Below, in pieces: positions 12,720 through 24,470 of a stretch of 64,000 nt of DNA. Source of the stretch: Raphanus sativus (lineage: Eukaryota > Streptophyta > Magnoliopsida > Brassicales > Brassicaceae); assembly GCF_000801105.2 (NCBI RefSeq), contig NC_079516.1, positions 14,446,001 through 14,510,000 of the forward strand, in the 5' to 3' direction. Position numbers and translations under genes: made by a program. Within the stretch, counting starts at the first letter, position 1, and every line of letters starts with the position of its first letter. The notes beneath the pieces were generated by a model, which saw only the letters and a list, made by a program, of their open reading frames with translations, was not told the origin of the DNA and searched no databases.

Positions 12720-13500
12720 CCTCGATCACCCTTCCTCTGCTTGACATCGCCATGTTCTCCCTCAACGTCATCGCTTCCCCCGTCTCTTTGTTTTCTCCGT
12801 AACTCCTCTATTTAACACAAAGATGGAAAAGAAGAAACCAAGAAGAAGAAGACTTTTTAACGCCTCAGGTCAGTCAGAAACTCGAGATTCACAAAGCTTT
12901 CCCAGATATGTATATACACACATGAATATGTCCAAGCGAGTACTTTTTTCTTTGCTTTGTAGATAACTCACTTCAGATTTTTCGAAAATGTAACATATTT
13001 AAATGCAGAGAGCCATTTTGAGACACTGAAAAGCTTTGTCCATCTTCGGCTTTTCAAGAGTAACAATCTCTCAGCTCTGGACCTCTTGTGCTGGTTCTTA
13101 AACCCATCCAACATCTTGAAGAGTCAAAAATTTACTCAATGAAACATATTTTGTGAGAGAAAAATAACATGCAATATGTACATTCTCATCAATGACCTCT
13201 TACAGTTACAACAAAGGACTCTGTTATTGCCTGTCTAACATTGACAAAAGTCGAATTGATCCACCATTCGTACACCGAGAAAGAGAGTTGGGTGTTTTAT
13301 AGTTGGGCATTCAAGTTAGGGTGTTGTTTTAACGTCTTTTAACAAAAATAAAATAAAAATTGACCAAATGGTCAAAGAAAAAAATGAGACGTCAAATCAA
13401 ATAATAGTGAGTGAGAGAGAGGAGAAAAGCTTGGAACGTTTTGAGGTGTCACAAGACTCTAAGAACACCCCCAATGGGGGCGGTGCTCTAAACTATAGAT
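12720..13500. other. Spacer with weak coding-like scraps
   Basis: Moderately GC-rich just after the LINE, then AT-rich. Short scraps such as 13040-13130 look protein-like but have no frame longer than about 35 codons and no recognised family. A palindromic 'cacccccaatgggggcg' at 13465-13485 resembles a Tourist/Harbinger MITE end, but I found no partner end. Confidence 0.4.
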
Positions 13501-13537
13501 TTTGTGTGTTATGAAGGTTATATCTTATTTGTCTCCA

Positions 13538-13728
13538 AGGGCGAAGCCAGACTTTTTTTGTGGGTGCAAAATAATGAACATTGTAGGAAGGGGGATAATC
13601 AAACCCATGTTATTTGAAAGTTATGGATACACCATTGCCAAATATGCCATTTCTAACTCATATGTTCGACGTAAAAATTTCTAAATATTAATGGGTGCAC
13701 GTGCACCTGTATAATAGCTTCACCCCTG
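13538..13728. mobile_element. Short hAT-like MITE with target duplication
   Basis: A 191-bp insert starts AGGGCGAAGCCA and ends, reverse-complemented, CAGGGGTGAAGCTA, a short imperfect inverted repeat. It is flanked by TTTGTCTCCA (13528-13537) and TTTGTGTCCA (13729-13738), 9 of 10 matching, consistent with an 8-bp hAT duplication plus chance bases. A perfect palindrome GGTGCACGTGCACC lies near the right end. No coding capacity. Confidence 0.6.
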
Positions 13729-13739
13729 TTTGTGTCCAC

Positions 13740-14640
13740 GAAAACGGAAAAGCTGACGGGAATCCTGAAGATCAATGGTCCAGTCAGGTCCTTAGCATTC
13801 AGTAATGATGTGAAGTAGCTGTTGAGCTTAGAAGGCAATGGGCTACGTCCGGGATCTGAGAACAATGAATTGCTTATACAAGTAGATGAAAGCAACACGT
13901 GTCATACTTCGCTTTGCAGTTCACTAATTATTTGCTTTTTTGAATAGATGTGGAGATCATGAACAAAATGTAAAGTAAATTTAATTATTTTTTTATTCTC
14001 TCATTCCGTGAAAGGCGTGGATCTCTATTTAGTTAATATTATATGGATGAGATGCTCTTTCAAGAAGTCTTACCATTGCTTTTACTCTTACGTCGACGCT
14101 TAATGTCGTGTGTGATAGGCTGGATATAAGGAAAATGTCTATTTTAATTTGAACTTCACTCATCGTACTTATTTTTTCATGAATTTTGTAGTAATGTAGT
14201 AATGTGTATTCCATACTGAACTTGAAAATAATATATGCATTTCAAGCTTTGGGTCTTTTTCCCAAACTTTATAGTAATGCATATTTCATATTGATCTAAA
14301 CAAAAATTCGAAATTATTACATGAACTCTGAAAATCGTGTTTTATATATATTAACCGTGTTATTTAACCATTTATTTATCATATGACATTGATATTGATA
14401 AATTCTATAAAATTAAAATTAAAAAAAAATACTACATAAATTTTCAAAATCGTGTTTATATATTAAATTTAAGTTGAGACTTAAAAGACCTGATTTGGTC
14501 AAGTTTTTTGTTCATTTTCAAGATGTTTCTTATATTTAAATTTATTAAATGGTTTTGCTGTTAGTCCAAACTCCAAAGGCGTACTTTATTAAGGAGACGC
14601 CATAACTTTTGTAATGGAGACTAAATATTACAAGATCCGA
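13740..14640. other. AT-rich spacer, nothing firmly recognised
   Basis: The first 160 bases have an open minus-strand frame (13739-13898) with no recognised domain; the remainder is AT-rich spacer. No transposon ends were found. Confidence 0.5.
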
Positions 14641-14952
14641 TATAATTAGCAAAGGAAAAATGCTAAAATAGTAAAAGAATGATTGAAAAAGAGAAGAAAA
14701 TCACAAGAAACGCGGCCAACCCTAACTTCTCCAACAAGGAATCTCGGCAATAACAAACAAAACAAAAGAATCGTAAAACCTCCGTCAAGACCAAACTGCA
14801 TCGGTCTGATTCGAACCCCAAACGAATCAGACAATAGCAAGAGACACTCCTTCGAATATACCAAACTTCATTCTTTGATCTTTTTTTTTAAAAGGATGCT
14901 AATATCGCGTTTCCTAGGGTTTCTTGATTTTCATTGATCTTGTTTCAAGAAC

Positions 14953-16090
14953 ATGGGAAGCTTTCGTCGCCGGACTTTTTCATACGATAAACTTCCCGCC
15001 GAACCCATTAGGCTCTCCGTTCTCAAACTAGATGGCACGACCTTCGGTAAATGCATCATCATCATCATAGTATCTTTAATCTGTGGTCACTACTTATCAA
15101 TAGGCGTTGGCTAGCTTCGATTTTAATCTATATTTACTACGTGAAGATGTTAATGTAACGAGCTCGGCAACCGTTAGGGATCTCAAGCTTGCCATAGAGA
15201 CTGCCTTCAGCCACGTCCCAAAGAAGGGACCCTCCAAAATCTCATGGTACTTTTACTAGTTAATTAACTTAACTTATATTTTCTGTCCCGTTATGGTAAA
15301 TGCAGATTTCAAACAATGTGTTATCATGGTGAAGGTCACACGTGTGGGGACATTTCTGCTTATGTTATGGGGGTCAGAAGTTAGTCACCGATACAGAGTG
15401 CATCGGAAGTTATGGCATGAAGGACGGTGATGAGGTTTTATATCTAATCATTCCATCTTTCCATTTAATCTAATGTAAGATTCAGTACATAACAAGACGT
15501 TATTACAAATATGTTTCAGGTAAGATTTAAGAACCATGTGTCTGGCGGCAATGCCGTATTGAACAAGGGATACTCTAGGAAATCCAAACAAAAGAATTTG
15601 TAAGTCTAATCATTTTTGGAGGATTATTCTTTAAAATCTGAATACATAAAGGCTGGCCCCGGACCTAATGGAGATTATAAGCTTAATTCCCGGAACTTCC
15701 ACTGTTAACAAAAAAAAGTTCTAATTCTTTTCTAGCTGGTTCTTGATGAACAATGTTTTTATTCCTTTTCATTTGTGACAATCCACAACTTTTTGATTCT
15801 TAACTAAAACATGATATTATACTACGAATAACAGAGAACGGTTAGGGCCAAAAAATGAAGATGGGGAAGTGAATAGAGTGGAGGAGATTGATCACGGCTC
15901 TTGGGATGATATTGAGAAAGGAAGCTTGGTGAGGTATGAGGATGATGTCTTGGAAGTTTCACCAGGAGAAAACAGGACTTGTCTAACCACTGTCCACGGT
16001 TGCTGCTTTGCTTTTGGTCTGAAGGAGCTTCTTGGGTTTGGCAATGACAAAAGCTATTACTCTTTGAGAGATACATGGAGAGACGACTAA
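14953..16090 (+). CDS. U11/U12-25K-like ubiquitin-fold protein
   Basis: Five exons with GT..AG introns: 14953-15046, 15147-15246, 15335-15434, 15520-15599, 15835-16090, giving 209 residues. The central part matches the ubiquitin-like fold of the U11/U12 di-snRNP 25-kDa protein: SATVRDLKLAIETAF, then HVWGHFCLCYGGQKL and GMKDGDEVRFKNH. In the family this protein sits in the minor (U12-type) spliceosome in the nucleus. The last exon adds an acidic tail (about 85 residues) outside the fold, so this may be the plant-specific paralogue rather than the core subunit. Phases agree across all junctions and there is no internal stop. The fourth intron contains a SINE-like 3' end (15650-15715). I recall At5g25340 as the counterpart. 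Confidence 0.88.
15650..15717 (+). repeat. SINE-like 3' end in an intron
   Basis: GC-richer insert (GGCTGGCCCCGGACC start) that ends in an A run, inside intron 4 of the ubiquitin-fold gene. It resembles the 3' part of crucifer SINEs such as the one at 29466-29572. A clean target duplication was not found, so the call is tentative. Confidence 0.35.
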
Positions 16091-16693
16091 TTGATTTTTG
16101 TTTTCTATCGGTAAAGAGTTTTGGTCGCAGGACACATTTATTTAACTTTGTAATCACAACAAAATGATCAAAGTATCATGTTATATTACAAAGGATAGTA
16201 ATGTTCAGGGAAGCTTTATACAATGATCAGTAAGTACTACATATTGTGCCTTAAACAAAAGTGGAAACAAACAGAGCCTTTGGCAGATAACCACAAGAAA
16301 AAAAAAACAACTCCAAAGGAGCTGTAAATAGTGACCAAGAAGATACACCAAAAGCTCTGCAACACCATGACCTAAAACCAAAGAACAAAGATTCCCACCA
16401 GAACTGGACTGAACATACAAACAGAGATAGTACATAAAAACTTTTACTTGGTTATAAAATAAAATATAATACAATTCTGAGTTTATTACAATAATCAACT
16501 GTTTAACACATACCAAACACACAAACAAAAAGACATATATGAATAAGTATTTCCTTTTTGAAGGTAAAAATATCTTAGTTCCTTGAGATTTTAAATACTT
16601 TTCAGGAAGCCAAGTTTGATTACACACACAACACACACAAGAAGAAGAAGAAAAAGGAGAAGAGATTAAGTATATTCTTGAGTTGCAAATAAA

Positions 16694-17750
16694 TCAATCA
16701 TACAAGCCCTCTTGCTCCCACACATCCACCAGAAAATCCACCATTTCCTGCCCACAATCATTAGTCATATATCAAAATCATATTTTACAAAAAGAAAAAA
16801 AAAATCAGGAAAGTTGCAGAAAAAGTGCTTACAGGGAGAGGTATTGGACGAGAGAACCGCTTGTTCATACCCAACAAGCTCTCATATGTTGCATTCCAGC
16901 TGCAGAAAGTCATCGAATTTATTAGCAAATGCAAGACAAAGGGAAAAAAAAAAAAGGTAACTTTCACCAACCTTATTGTAGGTTCTCGAACTTTAGCCTT
17001 TGTTTGTGAAGAAGATCCATTTGCAAGCCACTGTTGTCTAGTTTGCAACCAGAGGCTCAATCCTAACCATTGAAGAACAAGAATGAGAATAAACAGAGCA
17101 GAGGGAGGATCACTGGAAATTACAACTCACCATTGTTAACAAATTCATTGGGGTTGCTACTACTTGCAGAAGCAGCAGTGATGTTAGTGAAGCTGATAGA
17201 AGAAACGCTTCTCTGTGACTGCATCGTGCTGTTGTTATCCATCTCGCAGGTGCTTGTGCTCCAGAAATCGTCTGACACGCTCGTCGGCTTCTTCACTAGA
17301 CGACCTTGAATCCTTAACCCTTTAGACGGCTCATCCACTGCAACTATAAGCGGTGGTTTATTGCAGCATCCAAAACAACCTCTGTACTGTTCCAAAACCC
17401 CATAAAACCAAAAAAAAACGCCAGTGAGAAAAAAGATACAGAGCCAAAACAGAGAGATAGCTGTAGAAAAGGAAACTACTTTCAATCTTGAAATGCAAGC
17501 AAGAACCATATATGAGCACAGTTTCCATACAGAGAGATAGAGCAGTAGCTAACCTACCTAACCAACAAATACAAGGAAACAGTATAGCCACAAGATCTTA
17601 AAAGTTCAAAACTTTACTCATCCTCTTAAACATAAAGGTAACACACAAAACACAAGACAAAAGGGGAAGAAAGGTCCAGACAGACTCACCCCATGCAACC
17701 AAGTAACTGGTAGATCCAAGAAGGGATATGCATCTACAGCAACCAAAGTA
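16694..17750 (-). CDS. DUF4050 (Gag1-like) protein, N-terminus unresolved
   Basis: Minus-strand exons: a 5' exon ending at 17690, then 17131-17386, 16972-17062, 16833-16899, 16694-16747. Phases agree. The protein contains YRGCFGCC, KGLRIQGRLVKKP, DDFWSTSTCEMDN, SISFTN, FVNNGLSLWLQTRQQW, KVREPTISWNATYESLLG, PIPLPEMVDFLVDVWEQ and ends GLYD. This is the plant DUF4050 family, related to the fungal Gag1-like clamp domain; its molecular role is not established. The exon upstream of YRGC reads VDAYPFLDLPVTWLHG in the correct phase, but I could not place a start codon: the only ATGs nearby are out of phase, so another 5' exon is likely. I recall At5g25360 as the counterpart. Confidence 0.85.
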
Positions 17751-18147
17751 ACGACCTTCTAATCAACACTCTGATCCCTGGTAAGAGAAGTCTCACTATC
17801 CTGCCAATTTCAAGATCCAATTTTTTTACTCTGTTTTTTTTTTTGCCAAAAAATCAATCACTGAATCAGGAAAAAGATAAAATAAAGGAAAATAACCTCA
17901 GAAATGGCATATTCGGGGGAAATTAGGATAAGGGTTTTGTTCAGCCACCTCCCTTAGCAGCTTTGCTTGATTCAAGATTCAAGAACAGAGCGTCTTCTTC
18001 TTCTTTTTTCTTCTTTATTCGACTTTTTTTTCTTTTTCTCCTGCAACTTGTGTGTGTGTGGTGGTTCTGCAACTCCCCCAAAAAGAAGGAATAGGAAAAT
18101 TCCGTTTTTTATTTTCACAAATAAAGTTTAGCAGTTATTTTCGTTTT

Positions 18148-18193
18148 AACTAACTGTTACTTCGTTGACAAAAAAAAAACTAACTGTTACTTC
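18148..18193. mobile_element. Tail-only retroposition, copy 1
   Basis: The 16-mer AACTAACTGTTACTTC occurs perfectly at 18148-18163 and 18178-18193. Between the copies is only GTTGACAAAAAAAA (14 bp). This is the structure of a retroposed sequence with a target duplication, but with almost nothing beyond the tail. Confidence 0.75.
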
Positions 18194-18318
18194 TATAATA
18201 AATAAGTAAATAATACTGAAATATAAGTTTATCTACCATTTAGATAAAATAATCATAAATATTCCCCTATTTACATTTAATATTATTCTTACAATTATAA
18301 AATTTTAGATTGGAAAAA

Positions 18319-18364
18319 ACAAATAGTGGTATATCTTTTTTTGGTCAACAAATAGTGGCATATC
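18319..18364. mobile_element. Tail-only retroposition, copy 2
   Basis: ACAAATAGTGG(T/C)ATATC is repeated at 18319-18335 and 18348-18364 with one mismatch. The insert between is TTTTTTTGGTCA, i.e. TGACC plus an A run on the minus strand. Confidence 0.65.
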
Positions 18365-18922
18365 CGAAATTAAAATTGTACTTGTAAAAATTTAATTTAA
18401 AAGCACTGATTCCCAAAAAGCTTTGCTTTTTTATATTTTGCTTTAAAAGAAATAGAAAAGAAAGAGATTCGTGCATGTGAGAGCCATTGTGGTCCTTTTT
18501 ATGTTCTGTCAACGAACATTTTGACATGATTTTCATTATAAATTAGAGAATTTTCAAGCTAAATTAGAGGGGACTTTATTTGGTTCGTTGTTGATTTGAT
18601 TAGTGAATATCAAAACAATTTGAGAATATACAAAAAAGAAGAAAAACATTAATGAGTGAACATGGATTGTATTTGTGTCGGCAATGTTAATGGATAAGTT
18701 GAGTTATGTCGCCATCTCAGTTATTGATAATGTGAAAAAAGTCTTGAAGAGTTTTGGTTTGTTGTTTTTATCCATAAGTTTTATTTAAAAGGGTTTAGAC
18801 TTTTTTCACATTAAACTCTTTTCTTATTGTCTCAACTCTTATTTAAACTAGACTTAACTAACATTAACCGAAATTACACATTCTGCATATAGTAGTAGTA
18901 TGCAATGCAAGTGTTACATCGC

Positions 18923-21900
18923 TTAAGTAGTGAGGATGGGAGGGAGATAATTAGACTTTTCACCTAAAACCTTTGCGTTTGTATCAGGAAACAACTCAGC
19001 ACCAGCAAGATTTGTTACCTCTCCGTTGGTACCAATGCTAATCGGATAACTAAGTAAATGCCCCGGTAGATCATGATCTCGAGGGTACACTTGTGCTGAG
19101 TATAGTCCCCATAGCTCGTCTGCCTTTGCATTTACCATTCTTATGCATTCTTCGCTTTCAGGGAACATGAATGGATTGGTTATAATCCGTAGATGTTCAA
19201 GCCATAGTGATATCCTAAAGCTGAAAACTTGACCCGTTGGCTTCATTTGATTGGTAGATAGCAGATGGTTAGGTTGGTATGCTCCCATTGCGATCTCTGA
19301 GTCTCGACCTCCATCCATAGACCGTTGGTTAATATTTGCTGATCCTATTATTATGTATTCATCATCAACTGCATAGAAATTGGAAGTTAGTAACTTTATA
19401 TGTAATAAGAATATTATTATTTTGAATAGTTTTATGGGACTACTCTTTGACGGGTTCATGTAGACCTGTGATTTTTGTCTGATCCGAACAGAAAATCTTG
19501 TTTTTGCTTAGGAGTTTGGTTTAATTCGGTTGATTAAAAAAATTGGTTATCATCTTCAGTTCAGATTATTTTATCTTCTTTTTATAAAAAAAAAACCTAA
19601 CCTTACCAACTCTAATTAAAAAAACATAACTAAACTAACAAAACTCATCAAATTTGAAACAGTACTAATCAAATTAATTTGAAATCGAACTAACCAAATG
19701 TAACCTAAATTAACAAAAGTAATTTATCCGGATTTTAAAAAAAATTAAACTGAAATCTAACTAAAATAAAAAAAAAACTTTAGTTAAATTTGGTAGGATT
19801 TTTAAAAACCCGACTAACCGAACACTAAACCAAATGGGATCAAACTTTCCGGTTTAAACTCGGGCAAAAAATTTAGGCCGAAACAAAACCGAATAAACCG
19901 TACTAACCAAGCCCGCATGCATATGTTCATGGGCTTTTGGCCCACTCCAAAACATAAACTATATTTCCTTGTCGTGCAAGGTGGGTGTTGACTTACCAAT
20001 CATTATTTTAGAATGAACATAGATCATGAACCGACGAGATTCTTGAGCTCTTGCGTAATCAGAATTAGCCGCTGGTTTCTCAGGAGCCGAGTACTCACCC
20101 GCCTTGTTAACTTCCCGGTTCCCGAGGCAGAAAAACGTTAAGTAGTCTCTAGGGTTTGCATCTAGACCTTTCTTCCTAAGAGCAATGACGATATCAGTAT
20201 ACATCATCTCCATTGTTCTCCTTTGCCAGTCTAATATTGCCTGAACCGATGCAGAACCAGGTTTCCCTTCAGGCCATAACGGTATCACAACATACACCGA
20301 AAACCGCTCACCTGCCTCGATCTTACTCACGATCTTGAGAGAAATCTCTTTGGGAATGAGATGTAAAGCGTTGATCTCATTTATATTAATGTCTCTAGAG
20401 CTCCATCCAAAGGAGCTTCCTAGGAAGTATTGGTTCTCAATGTAGATAAAGTGTTTGGCTCTCCTTATGGCGTTAATGTAAGCGTCTTGTATGCTTCTTT
20501 CGATGACGTTATCTTTTCCGGTTATAAGTCCTACGCTCGAAGCTTCACGAGGATCCTCAGGGAATCCTCCAACCGCACCATCATCTATCGACCGGAAAAT
20601 TTGGACCGTCCAACCTTCAACATCGTCCGATTTTACAAATGGGAGTGGCGGAACTGTGATCTCTGCTAGCCGTTCCATTGATACTAGGTACCTTCTACCA
20701 CTGCCTGTAAACAAACAAATTAATGTCTAAGGAAATAACGATAAATGCTTTGAGTTTCTAGGAATGCGATTTGTTCATGAGCTGTATCTACATGCGATTA
20801 CTTTTCACATTAAAAATAGGAAAAGGTCATAATTTTACTTCATTCGTTTCATAATTTTTTTAATGTGTTCACACATATTAAAAAAATACATTGATTTTAT
20901 ATCATAAATTACTATTTTATGTGATTAGCAATTTTTGTAAGGTTAAACCAGTAGAAATTCAATACACTTATTTTTAAATTCAAATTTATAATTATCAAAT
21001 TATAAACAGAAAACAAAAAAAATTATGTTCATAAAACAAAGCTTATCTCAAAATTTTTAATTTTTGTGGAATTGGATGAAATATTTTCTTCAAGTGTATT
21101 TGCAAACACCAAATTCAAACGAAGCTTTTTAAGTTAAATAATTAAAATAAATATCTTTCTTTCCGCTATAATAATTTAAAACATGAAACTATTTAAATTT
21201 TTAAATGGTGCATGTAGATATATGTAGGGAAAGTCATATAAACTTTATAACTTGTTTTTTTTGTGGTAAAGTCGTTATAAGATGTAACTGGAAAACAAAC
21301 TGTTGAAGCCTAGTGTTATTTGTTACAATACCTTGTTTCATCCATCTCTGTTCAAAATTGTACAAAACATCCCATGCCGCAGGACCATCCAGCTTGCAGT
21401 GAATATCATGCCAAGGCTCACGTGGACCACCTTTTTTAATCGATGCTCCATCAAAGTTCGGCTGGTGAAAGTCATTAGAATGTAAATTATTCAAAGTACC
21501 GAACAAAGGATGCTCCTGAGTATCGTACCTCCCATCACAAAGATCAATCCCTCCAAGAAAACTTACTACCCTTCTCTTAGTTTTCGTCTCTTCCACTTCA
21601 GCGTCCACCACAACGGTTTTCTGATGGTGAGTGAACATCGCAGCCACCTCAAACCCTTGAACAATGCTCCTACCGTTATCAGGATTCCGCGGACACAGAA
21701 CGCAACGCACTTTCGTGTTCTTGAAGTAATTGTAAGTTTCTTGATCATGAGTCATCATCAAACCGTCTCTCTTGAACGCTTCGTTAGACGTTCTATCGTG
21801 CCACACAAGCATCAGAACCGTCACGTTCTCTTCAGCCTTCTTCTTTAGCAATTCTCCTAACTTTAGGTTACCTCCTTCTCTCGGCCGTTTAGGATCTCTG

Positions 21901-23684
21901 ATCAATGTTATGTCGGTATAGACCGACCAACCTGTGATATATATCAAATGTTTTGCGTTCCATATAGCATCGAAAATATCTTCCCAACACCGATGATGAC
22001 TGTATATCACTTGTCCTCCCGAGAGGGCAATGTCCTGGTAATCTTCGAGGACATGAGCGTCTTGGTAAAGCGTAACCTTGCAACCTTCTCGTTGGTTGAA
22101 AAATGCGTTAGGGACTCCTTTGAACGAAGGTATAACGATACCACTGTTCCAGTTCACGTCTTGTGTTACGCTAGTGAACGTTACACGTACATGGATTTTC
22201 GAACCTCCTTTGATAGGACTCTTGTGCTCGTCTAAAAGGTCGAGCCATCGGTCTACAGGTTGCCCTGTGATGACTTCGGTGACAGGTAAATAAGCTCGAC
22301 CGATCAAGCTCGCACTGACCGGTTCATCTTCTTTGACTGTGAATACGATTTTGGAGATTGAATGTGCGGCGTATAGATGGAAAGATTGGAACCATTTAGG
22401 ATGACGTCTCATCGTGGTTCGAGCCACCCTTGCTCTGTCTAGGTCAACGGTTGCGTAGAGATGTCCTCCTAGTAAACTTGTGCATGAGGACGTTAGACTC
22501 TTCATTTGAGATTGATTTTTCGTCCCCGTCGGTTCCTTGTTTCCCTATTAATCATCGTGTTTTATTTTACAAGGTACTGATCTTTGTCAAATATATATAT
22601 AAATTTTTGTTTTTTTTTCTTTGAACTACGTCAAAAATATATATATAAGAAATGAAATTAGATTTTTTTTTTAAGAAAGGAAATGTAATTAAATTCCTCT
22701 TCAAAAAGAAAAAATGAAATCAGATATTACTGGTATGCGGAAAAAAAAGATACTGCTGGTTTTAATATAATATGCTAAAATCATATTAGTTATTTAGCTA
22801 TTTAAGACTAATAAATCCACTATATTACTAATCCTGATTAATTTCAAAAGTTGTGTGTTTATAAGGATCTCAATTTTTGTTAAAAAGTTTGTGTTTGTTC
22901 TTTAAGGTGTCTTTTAAAAAGTTGTCCTTGATAAAAATTGTGTTTGTTCGTTAAAGTGTCCTTCTGTTAAAAGTTGTATCTCTTACTTGTTCAAAATAAC
23001 AATTCGTGTATTTATCCAAATTAATTCCAAAGATTATTAATAGATAAATATTTATTTAAAATTAGAAAGTTGTGACTTTTTGAATAAGTATCTTTACAAA
23101 TAACTAATTTTAAATTTAAAGGATGCAACTATTTAAATTGAAAAGATGTGACTATTCAAAGAGATTTTCAAAATCTATAAATAGTCCATGTACATGCATT
23201 TCTCAAAATAAAATTTTTCACTACTCTAACTAATAATAAAATGGTGAAAATATATCTTATTTGGTTTTAATATATTTGTAATTTTATAACATATAAAGTA
23301 TACATGATAATTTTGTAACAAATATATATTTCTCAAAAAACAAGTATATAGAATGTGGCATATTATTTTCTATAAAAATGACTTCCTATGCGATATCTCA
23401 TGGATTTTTTACCTAGTTATATATATAATACTAAACTATACAATCCATTATTTTTTTTTCAGAAAAATACAACTTTATCCATAAAACTTCAGTTAGCTTG
23501 TCCAACAAATTTTAGTTAACATTTTTAAAATATTATGAGATTAATCATAATAAATTCGGACTATATTGATTATCATACATACCGTGCCGGTGCAACATAA
23601 ATTGAATCTTCCGCGTTGATGCAACCTGTCGATTCTGTATATCTTCACTTCAAGAGTTCCATGCAGCAGCAACTGTTCCGCCAT
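18923..23684 (-). CDS. PLDALPHA3: Phospholipase D alpha 3
   Basis: Four exons on the minus strand: 23583-23684, 21332-22544, 19997-20704, 18923-19368; all phases agree and give 822 residues, close to the about 820 I recall for Arabidopsis PLD alpha 3 (At5g25370). Domain order: N-terminal C2 domain ([20 protein letters not shown] start) for calcium-dependent membrane binding, first HKD motif HHQKTVVVD near residue 339, and second HKD motif HSKIMIVDDE near residue 667-677. The last intron splits that second motif between I and V. Downstream is [12 protein letters not shown], and the C-terminus reads [12 protein letters not shown]. The enzyme hydrolyses phosphatidylcholine and related lipids to phosphatidic acid and a head group; in Arabidopsis PLD alpha 3 is linked to hyperosmotic stress. 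Both active-site motifs are intact, so the gene looks functional. Intron 1 is about 1.04 kb; intron 3 holds a MITE. Confidence 0.97.
19461..19923. mobile_element. Degenerate hAT-type MITE in PLD alpha 3 intron 3
   Basis: Interior with CCGAAC, CCGGTT and ATCCGGATT motifs like the other family members. The ends read TAGACCTGTG and, reverse-complemented, TATGCATGCG (about 5 of 10 matching). Flanking octamers GGTTCATG (19453-19460) and TGTTCATG (19924-19931) match at 7 of 8. The insertion sits wholly within the intron and leaves the splice sites of exons 3 and 4 untouched. Confidence 0.5.
22545..23582 (-). other. PLD alpha 3 intron 1, AT-rich
   Basis: About 1.04-kb first intron of PLD alpha 3, bounded by GTATG (donor, minus strand at 23582) and a TAG acceptor at 22545. 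Very AT-rich. It holds a possible tail-only retroposition at 22722-22760 and otherwise no recognisable feature. Confidence 0.8.
22722..22760. mobile_element. Possible tail-only retroposition, copy 3
   Basis: AGATATTACTGGT (22722-22734) and AGATACTGCTGGT (22748-22760) match at 11 of 13 and enclose ATGCGGAAAAAAA. Older or weaker than the others because of two mismatches. Confidence 0.45.
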
Positions 23685-23699
23685 ATTCTTTTCCACCTA

Positions 23700-24205
23700 C
23701 AAACTATTCTATTTTTAGTTTAAAATATAGGTTTGAATAATTTTCGTGGAAAGTGGATGGAATTTTCTTGGATAAGTATTATATATAACAAATAATAATA
23801 TTAACAAACCACAAGGTATAAAGATAATTTCCCTTTTGAGGATATTATTTTGCTAAAGGCTCCTAGCCGATTATGGCAATATAAAGTATGTAAACATAGA
23901 GGTACAATATAAGGAGACAGCCGAATTTGAAAAAATGAAACGTTTGGATCAGGATTGTGGATTACTTGAGAAAACTGCATGGTTTTGATTACTGGAAGAA
24001 AGAGGTGAAGTCTGTTAATGGGTTTTAGACAATATGTCTTTCTTAAGTAATCCTTTTCTTGTAGGCCTAACGAAGATAGGGGAAGTCCAAAATGGAATAT
24101 TCTTCCTTTGCACATTAATCTGACGTATACAATTTATTCCATCCCAATCCATTACTATTCTAAATCTCTGTCTACTGAAGTAGCTGTATATGGAATAAAC
24201 CGATT
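23700..24205. other. Spacer upstream of PLD alpha 3
   Basis: Likely promoter side of PLD alpha 3 (transcribed leftward). No convincing TATA box or protein-coding frame; the minus-strand frame 23801-24115 has no recognised domain. Confidence 0.5.
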
Positions 24206-24470
24206 TCCATTAGAGCATCAGCATTGGATGTCCTTAAAATGTGGTCCTTAACATTTTTTATTAATTTGTTGTGCTTAAGAAATTTTGGTAAGAACTTAGT
24301 TAAAAAACCAGATTATTGGTAGGACTTAATTAAGTATCTTAGGAAAATAATTTTGATTTGTAAATGTAGTGACATATACAAAATAGAAGTTTAAAAAAAT
24401 ATATACATAAATAAGAAACTTAGCATTACAATTGAAAATTACAAACTTAAAAAAAAAATTACATGTTATT

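Noticed and set aside
8230..12720. Target duplication of the LINE ('caatggct' near 8232 and 12705)
   Set aside because: Only 8 common bases at imprecise distances from the ends; not convincing.
13739..13898. Minus-strand frame that could be a leucine-rich or disease-resistance scrap
   Set aside because: Too short and no repeat motif that I can defend.
21510..22235. + strand frames of 112 and 95 codons
   Set aside because: Antisense of PLD alpha 3 exon 2.
22640..22690. Another possible tail-only retroposition (GAAATGAAATTA / GAAATGTAATTA)
   Set aside because: The repeats are AT-rich, imperfect and may align by chance.
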